Origin: Cercis canadensis
Lineage: Eukaryota; Streptophyta; Magnoliopsida; Fabales; Fabaceae
Assembly: GCA_003255065.1 (NCBI GenBank)
Contig: QAOA01007732.1
Location: 1-64,000 of the forward strand
Length of the DNA stretch: 64,000 bases
Direction: 5' to 3'
Numbering within the stretch: position 1 is the stretch's first letter; each line of letters starts with the position of its first letter. Shown one piece after another: positions 1 to 10,917 of the stretch. The notes below the pieces were generated by a model, which was given only the letters and a program-made list of their open reading frames with translations, did not search any database and was not told the origin of the DNA. Position numbers and translations under genes: made by a program.

Positions 1-45
1 GAATGTTGAGGGTGGCAGTCAGGGAGTTATGGGGCAGAGACAGGG

Positions 46-3000
46 GTGAAACCTTTGAATGAAGCTAGGCCTTCAAATGAAGCTGGTCCAAGAGGTGAGG
101 CAGAGATAAATGCTGGGGCCGAAGGCCCCAGGGTTGAGGCTGAGGATAATGCTAGTGTTGAAGGCCCAAGTGGTGAGAAGATGGGAGAAATGCCAGGACC
201 CAAAGTTGTATTAGATCATGATGGTGAGGCCCTGAGTGATTATGCTGACAGTGATGTCTTATGTAGCCCAGCTGAGGAGGACAGTGATCAGCCCAAAAAA
301 GATAGGTATCCAGAGTTTAACCACCATATTGATATGAAGAAAAAAATAAGGCTCCAAGTTGGTATGAAGTTTGCCAACTTTAAGGTTTTTAGGGATGCCT
401 TGAAACAATACTGCATAGAGAATGACATTGACTTCATATATTTAAAAAATGAGGCAGCAAGGATAACTGTTCAGTGCAAAAGGAAGTGTGTGTGAAAGAT
501 GCATGCTCGAAGAACCAAGAAGGCAGTACTTTTCAAATTAAGTCATGGATAAATCAGGAGCACGATGATTGTGCCTGGGAAAACAACAACAAAAAGGCAA
601 ACTCTGCTTGGCTGGCCAAAAAATAAGAACAACATATTCGAGATAACAAGGAGAAATGGGAGAATGAGGCCTTCATAAATCAAGTGGCACGAGACTACTC
701 AACCTTTGTGTCAAGATATCAAGTGTATAGAGCAAAGAAAACTGCAAAGCAAAAGGCCTACATAATGAGCAATATGCTCTTTTATGGAGGTACTGTGCTG
801 CAATATTACTCTATAATCCTGGCTCTTCAATGAAGGTAAAAATGGAAAATAGGCATTTTCAGAGACCTTATGTTTGTTTGGATACTGCGAATAAGGGGTT
901 TAAATACTGCAGACCCCTCATACATCTGGATGGATGCTTCCTTAAAGCAGGGATGGGTGGAATGTTGCTATCTGCCGTGGGGAAGGATGCAAATGACAAC
1001 ATGTTTCTCATTGCATATGCAGCATGTGAAGCTGAGGTGAATGACACATGAGAGTGGTTTTTGGAGCTGTTGATAGGTGATATTAGACCTGCAAATGAAC
1101 ATGGTTGGATCTTCATGTCTGACCAACAAAAGGTAATGACTTTTCTTACTTAGATTGAATTACTGCATATGCTATTTAAACTTGGTTTAAGTTCAGGTTA
1201 TAAGTGTATATGTGTTTGCATACAGGGCTTGAAAGAAGTGTTGGCTGAGATGGGGGTAGAGCACAGATTCTATGTTAGGCATTTATATGCCAATTTTAAG
1301 CTTACGTATAAAGGCCAAGCCCTCAAAACTTGTATATGGAATGCTGCCAGATCAACAATATTTGCAGACTTCAAGTTTCACATGGGAGAGCTTCGCTAAT
1401 TAAATGACCATGCTGTAAACTTCTTAGCAGATAAGCATCTAAGAACATAGTCAAGGCATGCATTCAATCCAAGGGCCAAGTCAGGAGCACTGCAAAACAA
1501 TATGTCTGAGACTTTTAATTCATATATGCTGCCTGCAAAGGACAAGCCCATCATAACCATGATGGAAACTATTAAAAGAATGATGATGAAGAGGTTTACT
1601 ACAAAGAAAACAGGGATGTTGAACTACACTGGTTCGATCTGTCCACGGATTGCAGCACAGCTTGAAAAATCCAAGTCAGATGGCATTAACTGTATCTGTC
1701 ATATGAATGGAGATGACAAGTTTGAGGTGGATAGTTGGCAATGAGAGAGAATAGTTGTGGATATAGTGGCCAGAACTTGTTCATGTAGGGTGTGTGACAT
1801 TACAGGGGTGCCATGTGGACATGTTGTCAAGTGTATCTATGCACAAAGAGAACAACCTGAAATGTATGTTGATTCATATTTCACAAAAGAGACATTCTTA
1901 AAGACATATTGGGTTATGGTTAATCCTATACCTGGTGAGCATGAATGGCTAAGTAGTGAGTACGAGACTGTGTTGTCTCCAGTAGGCAGAACTCTTACAG
2001 GTAGACCTCGAAAGAACAGAAAGAGAGCTGCTGATGAGCCCCCAAATGCTACTAAGGTGAGTCGAGCTGGAACAAGGATGAAATGTGGAAATTGTGGCCA
2101 ATTTGACCATAACACTTGCACTTGCAAGGGACCTGTCAACCCTAATAGAAGGATATATAAGAAGAAATCTGCAACATTAAATCCTGTGAGTCATCTACTG
2201 CTCAAATATATTTTTGTTAAATGTTGTGTTTTTTGCTGACTTCGAATGACATTTTTTGATCCCAGATTAGAAGAAGGAAAAAGTCAGGAGCCTATGTTGC
2301 CGAGAGTGAATCAAGTGCTGCCACTCCCTCACGTGCAACACAACCACAAAGTCAGTCAAGTGCTGCTATTACACCACCACTTGATGCACAAGGTTCAAGA
2401 AGACAGACAAGAGCCTTTAGTGAGAGAGTCTTTATGACACAACCACCCATTGAACAACCATCAATGACAGCTGATCATCACATGGGAGGCACTAGAGGAA
2501 AGGGTAAAGGAAGGGCAGGACAAACACAGTAGCACATGTGGTCCACTTGCTGTCAGGGACAAGCATTTTTTTCACATGGCTTCGTTTTGTGCCTTTTGAG
2601 GTGTTTGGTTAGGCATGTTATTATGGTCCCACAAGATGTAATAATTTTCATTATTTTGAAGCCCTTTGTGAGCTAGTTGTGACCATTTATCTTAGTTCAT
2701 AACAATTAAATGTATTATGTATTATGGTTAATCCTGTACCTGGTGAGGATGAATGGCCAAGTAGTGACTACGAGACTGTGTTGCCTCCAGTAGGCAGAAC
2801 TCTTACAGGTAGACCTCGAAAGAACAGAAAGAGAGCTGCTGATGAGCCCCCAAATGCTACCAAGGTGAGTCGAGCTGGAACAAGGATGAAATGTGGAAAT
2901 TGTGGCCAATTTGACCATAACACTCGCACTTGCAAGGGACCTGTCAACCCCAATAGAAGGATATATAAGAAGAAGTCTGCAACATTAAATCCTGTGAGTC

Positions 3001-3331
3001 ATCTACTGCTCAAATATATTTTTGTTAAATGTTGTGTTTTTTGCTGACTTCGAATGACTTTTTTTGATCCCAGATTGGAAGAAGGAAAAAGTCAGGAGCC
3101 TGTGTTGCCGAGAGTGAATCAAGTGCTGCCACTCCCTCACGTGCAACACAACTACAAAGTCAGTCAAGTGCTGCTATTACACCACCACTTGATGCACAAG
3201 GTTCAAGAAGACAGACAAGAGCCTTTGGTGAGAGAGTCTTTATGACACAACCACCCACTGAACAACCATCACTGACAGCTGATCATCACATGGGAGGCAC
3301 TAGAGGAAAGTGTAAAGGAAGGGCAGGATAA
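46..3331 (+). pseudogene. mudrA-type transposase pseudogene (MULE copy 1)
   Basis: This is the remains of a MULE transposase. Recognisable pieces in order are the N-terminal MuDR domain (46-495), the start of the DDE domain with the HLDGCFLK block (830-1051), a 93-bp intron (1133-1225), the NNMSETFN block (1502 onward), a SWIM zinc finger (CSCRVCDITGVPCGH, about 1780-1830) and a CCHC zinc knuckle (about 2086-2130). The C-terminal Ser/Gln-rich exon follows an intron that ends in TGATCCCAG. The frame is broken many times: TGA at 493, a deletion near 755, a TGA before the second Asp block (about 1049), TAA in place of a Gln codon near 1399, and TAG for a Trp codon near 1448. The zinc-knuckle and C-terminal part occurs twice because of the tandem duplication. 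It cannot make a working transposase. Confidence 0.9.
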
Positions 3332-3531
3332 ACACAGTAGCACATGTGGTCCACTTGCTGTCAGGGACAAGCATTTTTTTTCACATGGCTTCGTTTTGTG
3401 CCTTTTGAGGTGTTTGGTTAGGCATGCTGTTATGGTCCCACAAGATGTAATAATTTCCATTGTTTTGAAGCCCTTTGTGAGCTAGTTGTGGCCATTTATC
3501 TTAGTTCATAACAATTAAATGTATTATGTAT
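1916..3531 (+). repeat. Tandem duplication of about 808 bp inside MULE copy 1
   Basis: The 3' part of the transposase gene and its 3' flank are present twice in direct orientation, at 1916-2723 and 2724-3531. The join near 2718-2726 lies in a run of TAT/ATG triplets, so microhomology is likely. The first unit reads like copy 3 (for example CCTATACCTGGTGAGCAT). The second unit reads like copy 2 (CCTGTACCTGGTGAGGAT, GGCCAAGTA). The element is therefore a mosaic of two subfamilies. Confidence 0.85.
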
Positions 3532-3857
3532 TTTTTTTTATCCATATAAATGCTTTGTGACAGATTGCCATTATAAGGCTGATTCCTTTGTTCAAGAATG
3601 ATTATCCAAGTAAAGCCATAATTGTAATAGTTTTTCAGTTCAAATCTGGTTTGAGAATTTCATTCTGGTTTCTTAGTGTGCTGATAGAATTCTGGTTTCT
3701 TGGTTTTTTTTGTGTAATATGCTTTTATTGTTGAAATCTAGATACTTTTTCCACTACTGATTAAGTTGTTAAATTTAGGCTATATTGTCTGGTTTTATTC
3801 TGCAATATCCTATCTGTCTTTGTTCCTTATGATTTTACTGGTTCAGTTATGTGATTA

Positions 3858-3929
3858 TGTGCATTCTGGTTTTATTGTGCATTATGGGTTTACTGTGCAT
3901 TCTGGTTTTACTATGCATTTTGGTTTCAC
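3858..3929 (+). repeat. 18-bp minisatellite, 4 units (MULE copy 1)
   Basis: Four imperfect units of TGTGCATTCTGGTTTTAY stand in the T-rich spacer between the two convergent genes of the element. Copy 2 has five units and copy 3 has four. Confidence 0.75.
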
Positions 3930-4785
3930 TGTGCAGAGTTGGTTTTACTGTTCACTCTGCTTTTATTGTTCAAATCTTGTGCCCTTTTCTGGTGCTGGTT
4001 GAGTTGTTATAATGTGGCATTATGTTTTTCTAATTTTGGGTTTTGTTGTGCAAACAAGCCCTTTGTGAGCTAGTTCTTGAAACCATGTATTATTTTCTAG
4101 TACTGGTTGAGTAGTTGAATTCTGGTATTCCTGTACCTGGTTTTGTTGTGCTACAATTATATTGTTCAAATCTGGTATTTTTCCTGAGGTTGGTTCAGTT
4201 GTTGAAACTAGGTATTATTTTTTGGTCCTGGTTGAGTTGTTGAATTCCTCTCATACTTTCTGGTTTTGTTGTGCACCAAGCCTCTTATTTTGTTGAAATT
4301 TGATGTTAGAGGTGAAAATTGCAGTTCCTATTGAATGCTGGTAAAATTTCCTCCTTTATTTGTTCAGTTATGGTCTATGATGGTTTTATTGCTGAATACT
4401 GCCTTTTAAAGTTCAATTCAGGTACAAGTTTTTGGTGTTTTGTTCAGTTCTGCTTTCTTCTGGTGGACAGTGTTTGTGTCTACCAAGCACTGCTGCGCAA
4501 TATGTGTTTCAACTGGACCATTCTATGCTCAGGATGCTAGCACCAGCTCACAGCCAATTTCATTACTCAAAACTCATACCAATATGCTTGCTCAATACTC
4601 ATAGCCGAAACTCATACCAATCTGCTTGCTGATAATTGTAATGATTTTAAATTGCTTATATAAGATACCAGCCACTGAGGTTATTTAAGTTGTAAACAAA
4701 CTTCATGAATAAAACAGATCAATTCATTCACGTACTGAAAAGGGTAAACAAACTTTAACACATATAACATTTTACACCAACTATG

Positions 4786-5139
4786 CTACATCAACCGTTT
4801 CATCAGTAATCCAAAACCTACTATCCATGTTAGCACCAACATCAAACGCAACTTCTTTACATTGCGTTTTTCCAGTTTCAGCTCCTCGGTAAGTGCCCTG
4901 TTCTTCTTCACTAAAGATTTCACCAGTTGTTCTTCTCTCTTACTCACACGAGGATCATACCAGCAGAAGTAGTTACAAGCATCACCTGACCCATACCTAC
5001 TACACCCAAAAAATCTCCTGCCTGGGTTCTTCTCAGTCTAAGAAATTCGCATACGACATGGAATATTACAGTAGCATCGTTGCATGTCTTCATCATGAAT
5101 TTCAGACATCTCCCCAAGATCACCAGTGGCGGATGACAT
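4786..5139 (-). pseudogene. GRF zinc-finger accessory gene, broken (MULE copy 1)
   Basis: This is the minus-strand partner gene of the element, equivalent to the intact reading frame at 25581-25934 in copy 3. The ATG (complement of 5137-5139) is kept. The Trp codon of the conserved RISWT motif is changed to TAG (complement of 5038-5040), so the product would stop inside the zinc finger. The rest (NPGRRFFGC, coiled coil, hydrophobic C-terminus) is still recognisable downstream. Its promoter side has been removed by the deletion of the right TIR. Confidence 0.85.
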
Positions 5140-5254
5140 TATACACTTCGAACAAGCTTAAAAGTGTTATAGCAATTCAAAACCCCAGGGTTCGGGCTGC
5201 AATTCCTTCCTCTATCACTTCTTCAATCAGGGGGGGGGGTTTGGACTTTTCCCA

Positions 5255-6165
5255 ATAATTTTTGTGCAATAATAAATACAAGTCTTGAGTTGTCCCAATG
5301 ATTTGGATGGGGAAAAAATTAATTTCTTAACTAATTTATTAATAAATATATTTATATGAAATATTATACTCAAGAGTTGTTATGTCCTAGTGGCAAAGAT
5401 TGCCACTTTTGAAGAAAAGGGGAAGGGATCAAATCCCCCCATGAGCAATTTCGCTTTTAAGTTAGGAATTTTGCAAGCCGTCCAATTTTTCAAAACCGGA
5501 CCGGTTTACCGGTTTGGGCAGTTCTCTCTGGTTTCAACACAAGAAGACATCATGAAAAGCTTCATCACACCTCATGCATCAAGACAAGAATGGACTTCAA
5601 ACTATTTGGAATCCATCCTTCCCTCAAAAGTCTATAAATAGGCAACTTCATCACACAAAGGAGGAGGACTAACATTTTAGCTTAGACTAGTTTCACTAAC
5701 CTCTTCAAACTTTCTCCTTAGGATTAGAATTTCATCAAAGTTTCAACACTTAGGCTAGAAAGCCTTTCATTAATCTTTCATCAACCTTCAAAGACCCTTG
5801 GTCTCCTCTCCTCAAAGTTTGTAACTATTTTCAAAGTGTATTTCAAGAAGTTTCAAAGTTGTAAGTGTTACTTTGTTCAATATTAAGTTCTATTTCAATA
5901 CTTTTCATTAAGCATTCATTATCTTTCTCCTATGCTTTCCAGTGCGGACTACCGCCGGATTAGCTCCCTTTCATAAACATTTCCTCTTCCTACTGCTTTC
6001 CAGTGCGAACTACCGCCGGATTAGCATCCCTTTTAATTTTCAAAGTTACTATTCATACTGTTTATTACTGTTCATGTTCATAATTACTATTCATGCTTAC
6101 TATTCACGTCACTATTCATAAGTTACTGTTCACTCCGAATCTTCTACTCTTTCTTTACTTTTAAA
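5255..6165. other. Non-genic region with LTR-like promoter and tRNA-like boxes
   Basis: No gene is seen. Around 5384-5435 there are sequences resembling the A box (TAGTGGCAAAG) and B box (GGATCAAATCC) of a tRNA-derived SINE, at a suitable spacing. A TATA box (TCTATAAATAGG) lies near 5632. Further on, a block containing TTTCCAGTGCG and ACTACCGCCGGATTAGC occurs twice (about 5938 and 5998), followed by repeats of TACTATTCA. This looks like the inside of an LTR, but no matching partner LTR is visible. The assignment is an inference. Confidence 0.35.
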
Positions 6166-6179
6166 TTCATTTTTGCACA

Positions 6180-6450
6180 CTGTCATAACATACCCAGAGG
6201 TCGCTATAACGAGGATGGCTTAAATAAAAGAGATTTGGTTTTCGAAATGAAAACTCTGGAGTCGCCACCAATTGTATTAAAATTCTGAGGAACAATTGGA
6301 AAACCCTTACTATCACAAGATAGCATTTGCTCGTCTTCGCTGGGTCCACAAAGAAGGGCACAAGTCAAGCCGACAAGAATACCCGTATAGGTCTCTCTTA
6401 ATGGAGACCTCACGCAGATATGAGCTACTATGATATCAAAAAACATAAGC
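6180..6450 (-). mobile_element. Possible LTR-retrotransposon fragment with tRNA-Arg-like primer site
   Basis: On the minus strand an LTR-like end (AATACA) near 6271 is followed by ATTGGTGGCGACTCC. That resembles a primer-binding site complementary to the 3' end of tRNA-Arg, the kind used by Tat/Ogre-type Ty3 elements. The presumed LTR would run up to about 6445. No gag or pol is present, so this would be a remnant. It is recognised by motif only and is uncertain. Confidence 0.35.
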
Positions 6451-6780
6451 TATTAACCTCACCGTAATCTTATTTTTTTACAAAAGGAAACTACAATTTA
6501 TAGAACTAATATATAAATCTGTAATCCACATATACTAGAGTAGAATACTAGATTGCAAAATAACCTCTAAACTTCCAGTGTGTTTGTTCACTTGACCTCA
6601 ATCCTGACCAGAGAGAGGAGAAATTTTGAAGATAATAAAACCAAAAAAAAGGTGATGGTGTAGCTAGCCCCCGAGTTGCGTAACACCATAATTCAACACC
6701 AAGAGATATGACTTGAGCAATAAGCATGGAGCAACTGGAGAAACGTGTTAGCAATACTGAAAATGAAAATCGTAGAGAGA

Positions 6781-7116
6781 TTATCCTTTGATTCCCTTGT
6801 TTAGGAATCCAAGAGCACCCAAGTACGGTAGCCGTAGATATTCCCCCAGTGACATGGAATCTGTAATCAGAAAAACGTTGGTGGTCGCCGGCAAGGATGC
6901 TGCTGCATGACATGCCGGAACAGCGCTTGAGATATCAGATATCGGCAGTAAACAATTAGCCAGAAGTGCGCTCCCGGTGGAAGTGTAGTAACTATCCCAA
7001 TACTGAGGTGGTGGGATGCAATTTACAGCCTCCAGGTCAATCTCAAATAGATCTTCGTCATCTTCCATAGCCATCTCTTGGGTGACTTCTTCGGTGGCTC
7101 TAACTGAAGAAATCAT
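6781..7116 (-). CDS. Conserved short plant protein of unknown function
   Basis: This single-exon reading frame of 111 residues ends in GIKG-stop. I cannot name the family with certainty. The central block is acidic and then hydrophobic (MEDDEDLFEIDLEAVNCIPP, then QYWDSYYTSTGSALLANCLL) and reads like real coding sequence rather than chance: it has balanced composition, and a TATA-like CTCATATATATAG stands upstream at 7152-7162. Two further in-frame Met codons (MAMEDDED) lie about 14 residues in. Because the TATA box is only 35-45 bp from the first ATG, translation may start at the second or third Met. No transmembrane segment or known catalytic motif is obvious. A longer overlapping frame at 6548-6913 is a shadow. 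Confidence 0.6.
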   Translation of the reverse strand: MISSVRATEEVTQEMAMEDDEDLFEIDLEAVNCIPPPQYWDSYYTSTGSALLANCLLPISDISSAVPACHAAASLPATTNVFLITDSMSLGEYLRLPYLGALGFLNKGIKG

Positions 7117-7151
7117 TCTTTGTGGGTATTATTATCCAAGAAAACTGATAT

Positions 7152-7162
7152 GCTATATATAT
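7152..7162 (-). promoter_or_regulatory. TATA box of the 6781-7116 gene
   Basis: The minus strand reads CTCATATATATAG about 36-46 bp upstream of the first ATG. This is a suitable place for a TATA element if the leader is very short or translation begins at an inner Met. Confidence 0.4.
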
Positions 7163-7956
7163 GAGGGAGGGGGGGGAAGTTGGATGTTCAGGTGGATGGG
7201 GGCAAGTAGAACGCTCCAACAAATCTACAACGAACAAACAGGATCCGGGAGATTGTTTTCAGAGCAGCAACTCCTTTGAGCTCAGCTGCTCCACCAAATT
7301 CAACGTGTTGCTGACAGATGCCTCTGTCTCTAATTTCAAATCTAAATGAGGAAGCAACATTTGAGTGACTAATTTCAAAGCACACTTGGAAATTAGTCAA
7401 TTACCGAACTTTTTTAACACACCAGCTTCGTTTAGCTACTCTAGATTACCAAATATCATTCGCCTTAAACCACAAGCAGTAGCACATGCCACAAATCAAT
7501 ACTCACTCAGATTCCATGTAGATGATTCCACCAGGTAATCTAACATCAAAATCTCACACACCCTTGCCGTTCATGTTGATACTTGTAAAACGTGTAACGT
7601 GTAACGTAGATACTTGTGACCGAATAAATAATTCTAAACTGATAAAGGGAAACAATTCTACATTCAGTTTGGAAGAGGAGCAGTTGATTCGCATTCACCA
7701 TAATCACAAGATTCCTAACTTTCAGTCAACACGAGAGCTATCTACCTCAACAGAATAGAAAAAATTGCATATATCCCAATAAGATAATAAAGTAACACTA
7801 GTGTCAATAGCACGAGCCATGACCCTCAGTCATCATCCTTCTTTCAGAAAGAAGACATAATTATGAAATCCTTATTCCACTTGTTTGTAAGTTTTGAATT
7901 CATGGGTTTCCTTGGCAACCACAAAAGAGCATATTCCATATATCTAATGAACATTG

Positions 7957-8092
7957 GTGCATGTTTGGTCCAGCGTTGGGAACCCCCCCAAAATCACTTT
8001 GAACCTTCTAAAATCCAACGTTACTCTGTGAAGCTTACGGGGCAAATGTGGTTTGGGATTAGGAGCTTCCCACCTCTGAATCAAACATGCAC
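7957..8092. mobile_element. MITE-like inverted repeat, 136 bp
   Basis: The ends form imperfect inverted repeats of about 28 bp, with outer motif GTGCATGTTTG on both sides and an inner TGGGAA block; I count about 22 of 28 matches. The inverted similarity continues weakly inwards. No clear target duplication was found (flanks ACATTG and TAAATT), so the superfamily is unknown. Confidence 0.5.
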
Positions 8093-8634
8093 TAAATTTA
8101 CAGATACAATTACCATAAATGATGGGAAGATATTGTATTCATTTGGTATAAGGAAATCATAGCGCAAACATGTGAGGGACCTACTATATTTCATACTTTG
8201 TGTAAGATGGATGAGTTTGTTATACCATAATATCCAGAAATATAGTATGTCTGTTAGGAATTAGCTGCTTGAGAAAGAACGGCACCCAATTTTACCCTTA
8301 AATAGTTTGAAAACATCTTTGTTGCACTTATGCTAAAAGAAACTTACTCTATCATACTATATAACAAATCAAACAGAAAATAATAATAATGACAAGTATA
8401 ACAGTATTACCACAAAACAACCTTATAGACTAGCAGATGTATAATCTATAATCATAAAATCAGAATAGGATTCAGGATTCGGAATTCTTTATTTATAATC
8501 TGCTCCCAAAAAAAAAAATTGCATGATCTGTTGGGCATAGTAGGATTCATTAAAAAAAAAAAAAAGGCTTAAATCTCACTGATGAGAGAAAGAACAGAAT
8601 AGTCAACATAAATTACCAATTCAGGAAACTTTAG

Positions 8635-8752
8635 TTTCTCGCACCGGCAGTTACCCGGGGAAGCTGTATACGAAAACATAAAACAGGTAAATTCCAACTT
8701 GCACAGTTTCTAGCACCTGCGGTTCCCCAGGGAAGCTCAATAACAAAACATG
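8635..8752 (+). repeat. Short direct repeat pair
   Basis: Two related segments of about 45 bp, 8635-8680 and 8706-8750, share TTTCTxGCACC, GxGGTTxCCC, GGGAAGCT and AAACA. The GC-rich core stands out in AT-rich surroundings. Function is unknown. Confidence 0.45.
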
Positions 8753-9783
8753 CATTTAGAGAGGGAAAAGTCAACATCTAATAACACACAAATTTCAGAA
8801 AAACCAAAATCTCCTATAAAACAACCATACAATAACAACATACAGCAAAGCTCTATCCTCTCTGGAAAAAGAAAATTAACATTTCATACCAACTTGATTG
8901 TGCCATGAATCTTAAGAAGAAATCCACAGAGTAAAAATAATCACTTTATAAAGTTAAGGATACCCTAATGGCTAAATCAAATTACAAATGAACCAGCAAA
9001 AATATCATCCTACTTAGTGACTTATGTCATTAATTACATTTGAAGAATGAGACTCCCATAATCACTTAATCCTAATGCAGATCAAGCATAAAATTTCAGA
9101 TTTTAAGATCAGATTTAGTTTTATCTGGAATTACAATAATATAAGGACAAGATTCAGATTGCATGTTTCAGCAAGATGGAAACATAAATGAACTTCAAAT
9201 TCACACATAAAGGTCAATTTGTGCATAGGTGAATTTGATAGTGAAAAACCTTAGGATATACTTGTCCAAACCTCGAACAGCATAAAGCAACCACCATATT
9301 ACAATCCATAGTTTTATTTCGTTCAGATGACTAGAGATATGAAGTGTTCTGATTACTAGAGATATATGAAGGGGAAAAATGTTCAAGTCGGGAACAATAA
9401 CTTAGATAAGAACATCATTTCGTGACTCTGTTCTAACCAGCCACTGGTACCATACATTCAACCACGATAATTGTCACTCGTGGAATAAGTGATAGGACTC
9501 CTATGTTGAAAAGTTTAAGGAACATAGTTTTCTTACGAAACACAAAAATTAAAAGGTAAATGAAATGTATACTTTCACAACACAATACTATAACAAAAGT
9601 AACGCAGAACCTTCTAAATAAAATCTATTAATTTGGAGCAATATCTCCATTTTCTACATATCAATTTCCCATCACAACATTATGTATAGCTATAGCATTT
9701 ATCAAAACGATCAAAATGCAGATTGTCAAGTAAAACTAAAAACATACGCACTGCCATCCAAAATTTGCGTGCCAATCACGTCA

Positions 9784-10533
9784 CTAGAATATGACAAGCA
9801 ACGAAAACAGAGTATAAATCAAGAAGCACGCATACGCTATCAACCCACGATGTTCATCTCCACCATCAGCAAGTGAAACAATGAGACCCGTGGAAGCCCT
9901 CGTCGCCCACAACACAAAAACCGCAGCAACCACGAGCCTCACCACCCCTTGCGGCAAGAACAATGACAGAGCCGATAGAATCACTACCGGCAACATAGAG
10001 TATCCGACCACGCTGGTACACGTATGCAGGTCCAAATTACCGGCTCGACCCGCCAACATGTTGAAGACCACGTATAAGAAGATAGACGATACCACGATCC
10101 AACCCAATATCACACCGAATTGGATTTTTCCGGCGAGTAACTGGAAGAGGCAAAAGGACATGTAAAGAAGAATCGGGCCCGATAGGTCTGAGTCCTTGTG
10201 CACCATGTGGCTTACCCGAAATGGATTCAGTATCGATCTGATTTTCTTCCAGATTTGGTCCGGGTGGATCCCGAGCTCGTCGAGCAGAGGCTCCTCGTCA
10301 TCAAAGTTAGCAGAGCCGCCGCCACCGATGGGGCCACCATATATGGGGCCGGACGAGGTGGAGGCTGCTGCAGACCCAACATCAAAGGACATGAAGGGGA
10401 TGCCGGAATTAGAGGGTCGAGGCGGTTGAAACGGCGCTGTAGGAACCCGTCGTTGCGGGATGTTTGCCCCACCGATGCCGGGGTTTCCGCCAGATGTAAA
10501 AACCACCGGCGGGACTGTGAACTGTTTCGTCAT
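9784..10533 (-). CDS. Yip1 domain family protein (YIPF5/YIPF7 homologue)
   Basis: This is an intact single-exon protein of 249 residues. Yip1-family proteins are integral membrane proteins of the early secretory pathway that bind Rab/Ypt GTPases and Yif1 partners at the ER exit sites and Golgi. The N-terminal 85 residues are cytosolic, Pro/Gly/Ser-rich. Next comes the family signature around residues 80-100 (DEEPLLDELGIHPDQIWKKI), closely like the EDEPPLLEELGI block of animal YIPF5. Four to five hydrophobic segments fill residues 119-249, beginning with the conserved LLAGKIQFG. The length equals that of YIPF5 (about 257). The first ATG gives a normal family start. MULE copy 2 sits 385 bp upstream of the start, so the native promoter is short or displaced. 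Confidence 0.9.
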   Translation of the reverse strand: MTKQFTVPPVVFTSGGNPGIGGANIPQRRVPTAPFQPPRPSNSGIPFMSFDVGSAAASTSSGPIYGGPIGGGGSANFDDEEPLLDELGIHPDQIWKKIRSILNPFRVSHMVHKDSDLSGPILLYMSFCLFQLLAGKIQFGVILGWIVVSSIFLYVVFNMLAGRAGNLDLHTCTSVVGYSMLPVVILSALSLFLPQGVVRLVVAAVFVLWATRASTGLIVSLADGGDEHRGLIAYACFLIYTLFSLLVIF

Positions 10534-10908
10534 GAGATCTGATAAACGGGAGAAAATATATCAAGGCTTTAGGTGAAATTAGGGTTTTGAGAAGCTAGAA
10601 GCTGAAATTTTTTGGTGGTTTGCTTTTTACTGAAGGTGGGTTATGCAGAAGGGAGAGAGAGCGATGAACTAAAGAAATGTTTGTTAACAGAAAGACGCGG
10701 AGCTCTCTTATGCGAGGGTGTATGCGATGCATTACGATAGAGTAAAGGGCATGTTTGACTTTTCCTATATGTTATTTCGGTTTTCACAAGAGTGAAATAG
10801 TGAATCGAATTGCGCGAGAGGTGGATTGGCCTTGTGACGTTACGTGAATTAATTCGATTATTTGTCACCCTTGTTACAAGATGAAATTACGTGGTAAACC
10901 ACTGATGA
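10534..10908 (-). other. 5' UTR/promoter region of the Yip1-family gene
   Basis: About 375 bp separate the start codon from the MULE insertion. No strong TATA box is seen. Expression must start here or from within the left TIR of the element. Confidence 0.4.
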
Positions 10909-10917
10909 TATTTTTAA
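10909..10917. repeat. 9-bp flanking direct repeat (left) of MULE copy 2
   Basis: TATTTTTAA lies directly against the element end GGGAAAAGTC. Two candidate partners exist. TAGTTTTAA at 17276-17284 matches 8 of 9 but is out of register by one base. TATTTTTAA at 26355-26363 matches 9 of 9, in register. Confidence 0.65.

Larger units (their letters stand above)
1..5254 (+). mobile_element. MULE copy 1, left end outside window, defective
   Basis: This is a Mutator-like element whose internal sequence matches copy 2 (10918-17275) almost base for base. Position 1 corresponds to about 12497 of copy 2, so the left TIR and the PB1-like part lie outside the window. It contains a dead transposase gene, an internal tandem duplication (1916-3531), the T-rich spacer with the 18-bp minisatellite, and a dead GRF zinc-finger gene on the minus strand. 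At the right end, almost all of the TIR is deleted: the sequence jumps near 5226 from the GRF gene's upstream side to the last 25 or so bases of the element, which end in GACTTTTCCC. No target duplication can be tested because the left end is missing. It shares diagnostic base changes with copy 3 rather than copy 2 over most of its length. Confidence 0.9.
7166..9783. other. Intergenic region without recognised genes
   Basis: The sequence is AT-rich and no reading frame is convincing. It holds one MITE-like inverted repeat (7957-8092) and a pair of 45-bp direct repeats (about 8635 and 8706). The last part, next to 9784, is presumably the 3' UTR of the Yip1-family gene. Confidence 0.6.

Noticed and set aside
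868..1116. Antisense frame of 82 codons conserved in all three MULE copies (also 13373-13621 and 22472-22720)
   Set aside because: It is the exact antisense of the transposase DDE region and is shared only because the copies are homologous.
2246..2437. Frame beginning MTFFDPRL after the transposase, also at 3054 and 23850
   Set aside because: It starts inside the intron and reads the last exon in the wrong frame; the true exon frame gives a Ser/Gln-rich tail ending in TAG.
6548..6913. Minus-strand frame of 121 codons
   Set aside because: It overlaps the better supported 6781-7116 frame and has no recognisable features.
10198..10542. Plus-strand frame opposite the Yip1-family gene
   Set aside because: It is a shadow of a clearly identified gene on the other strand.
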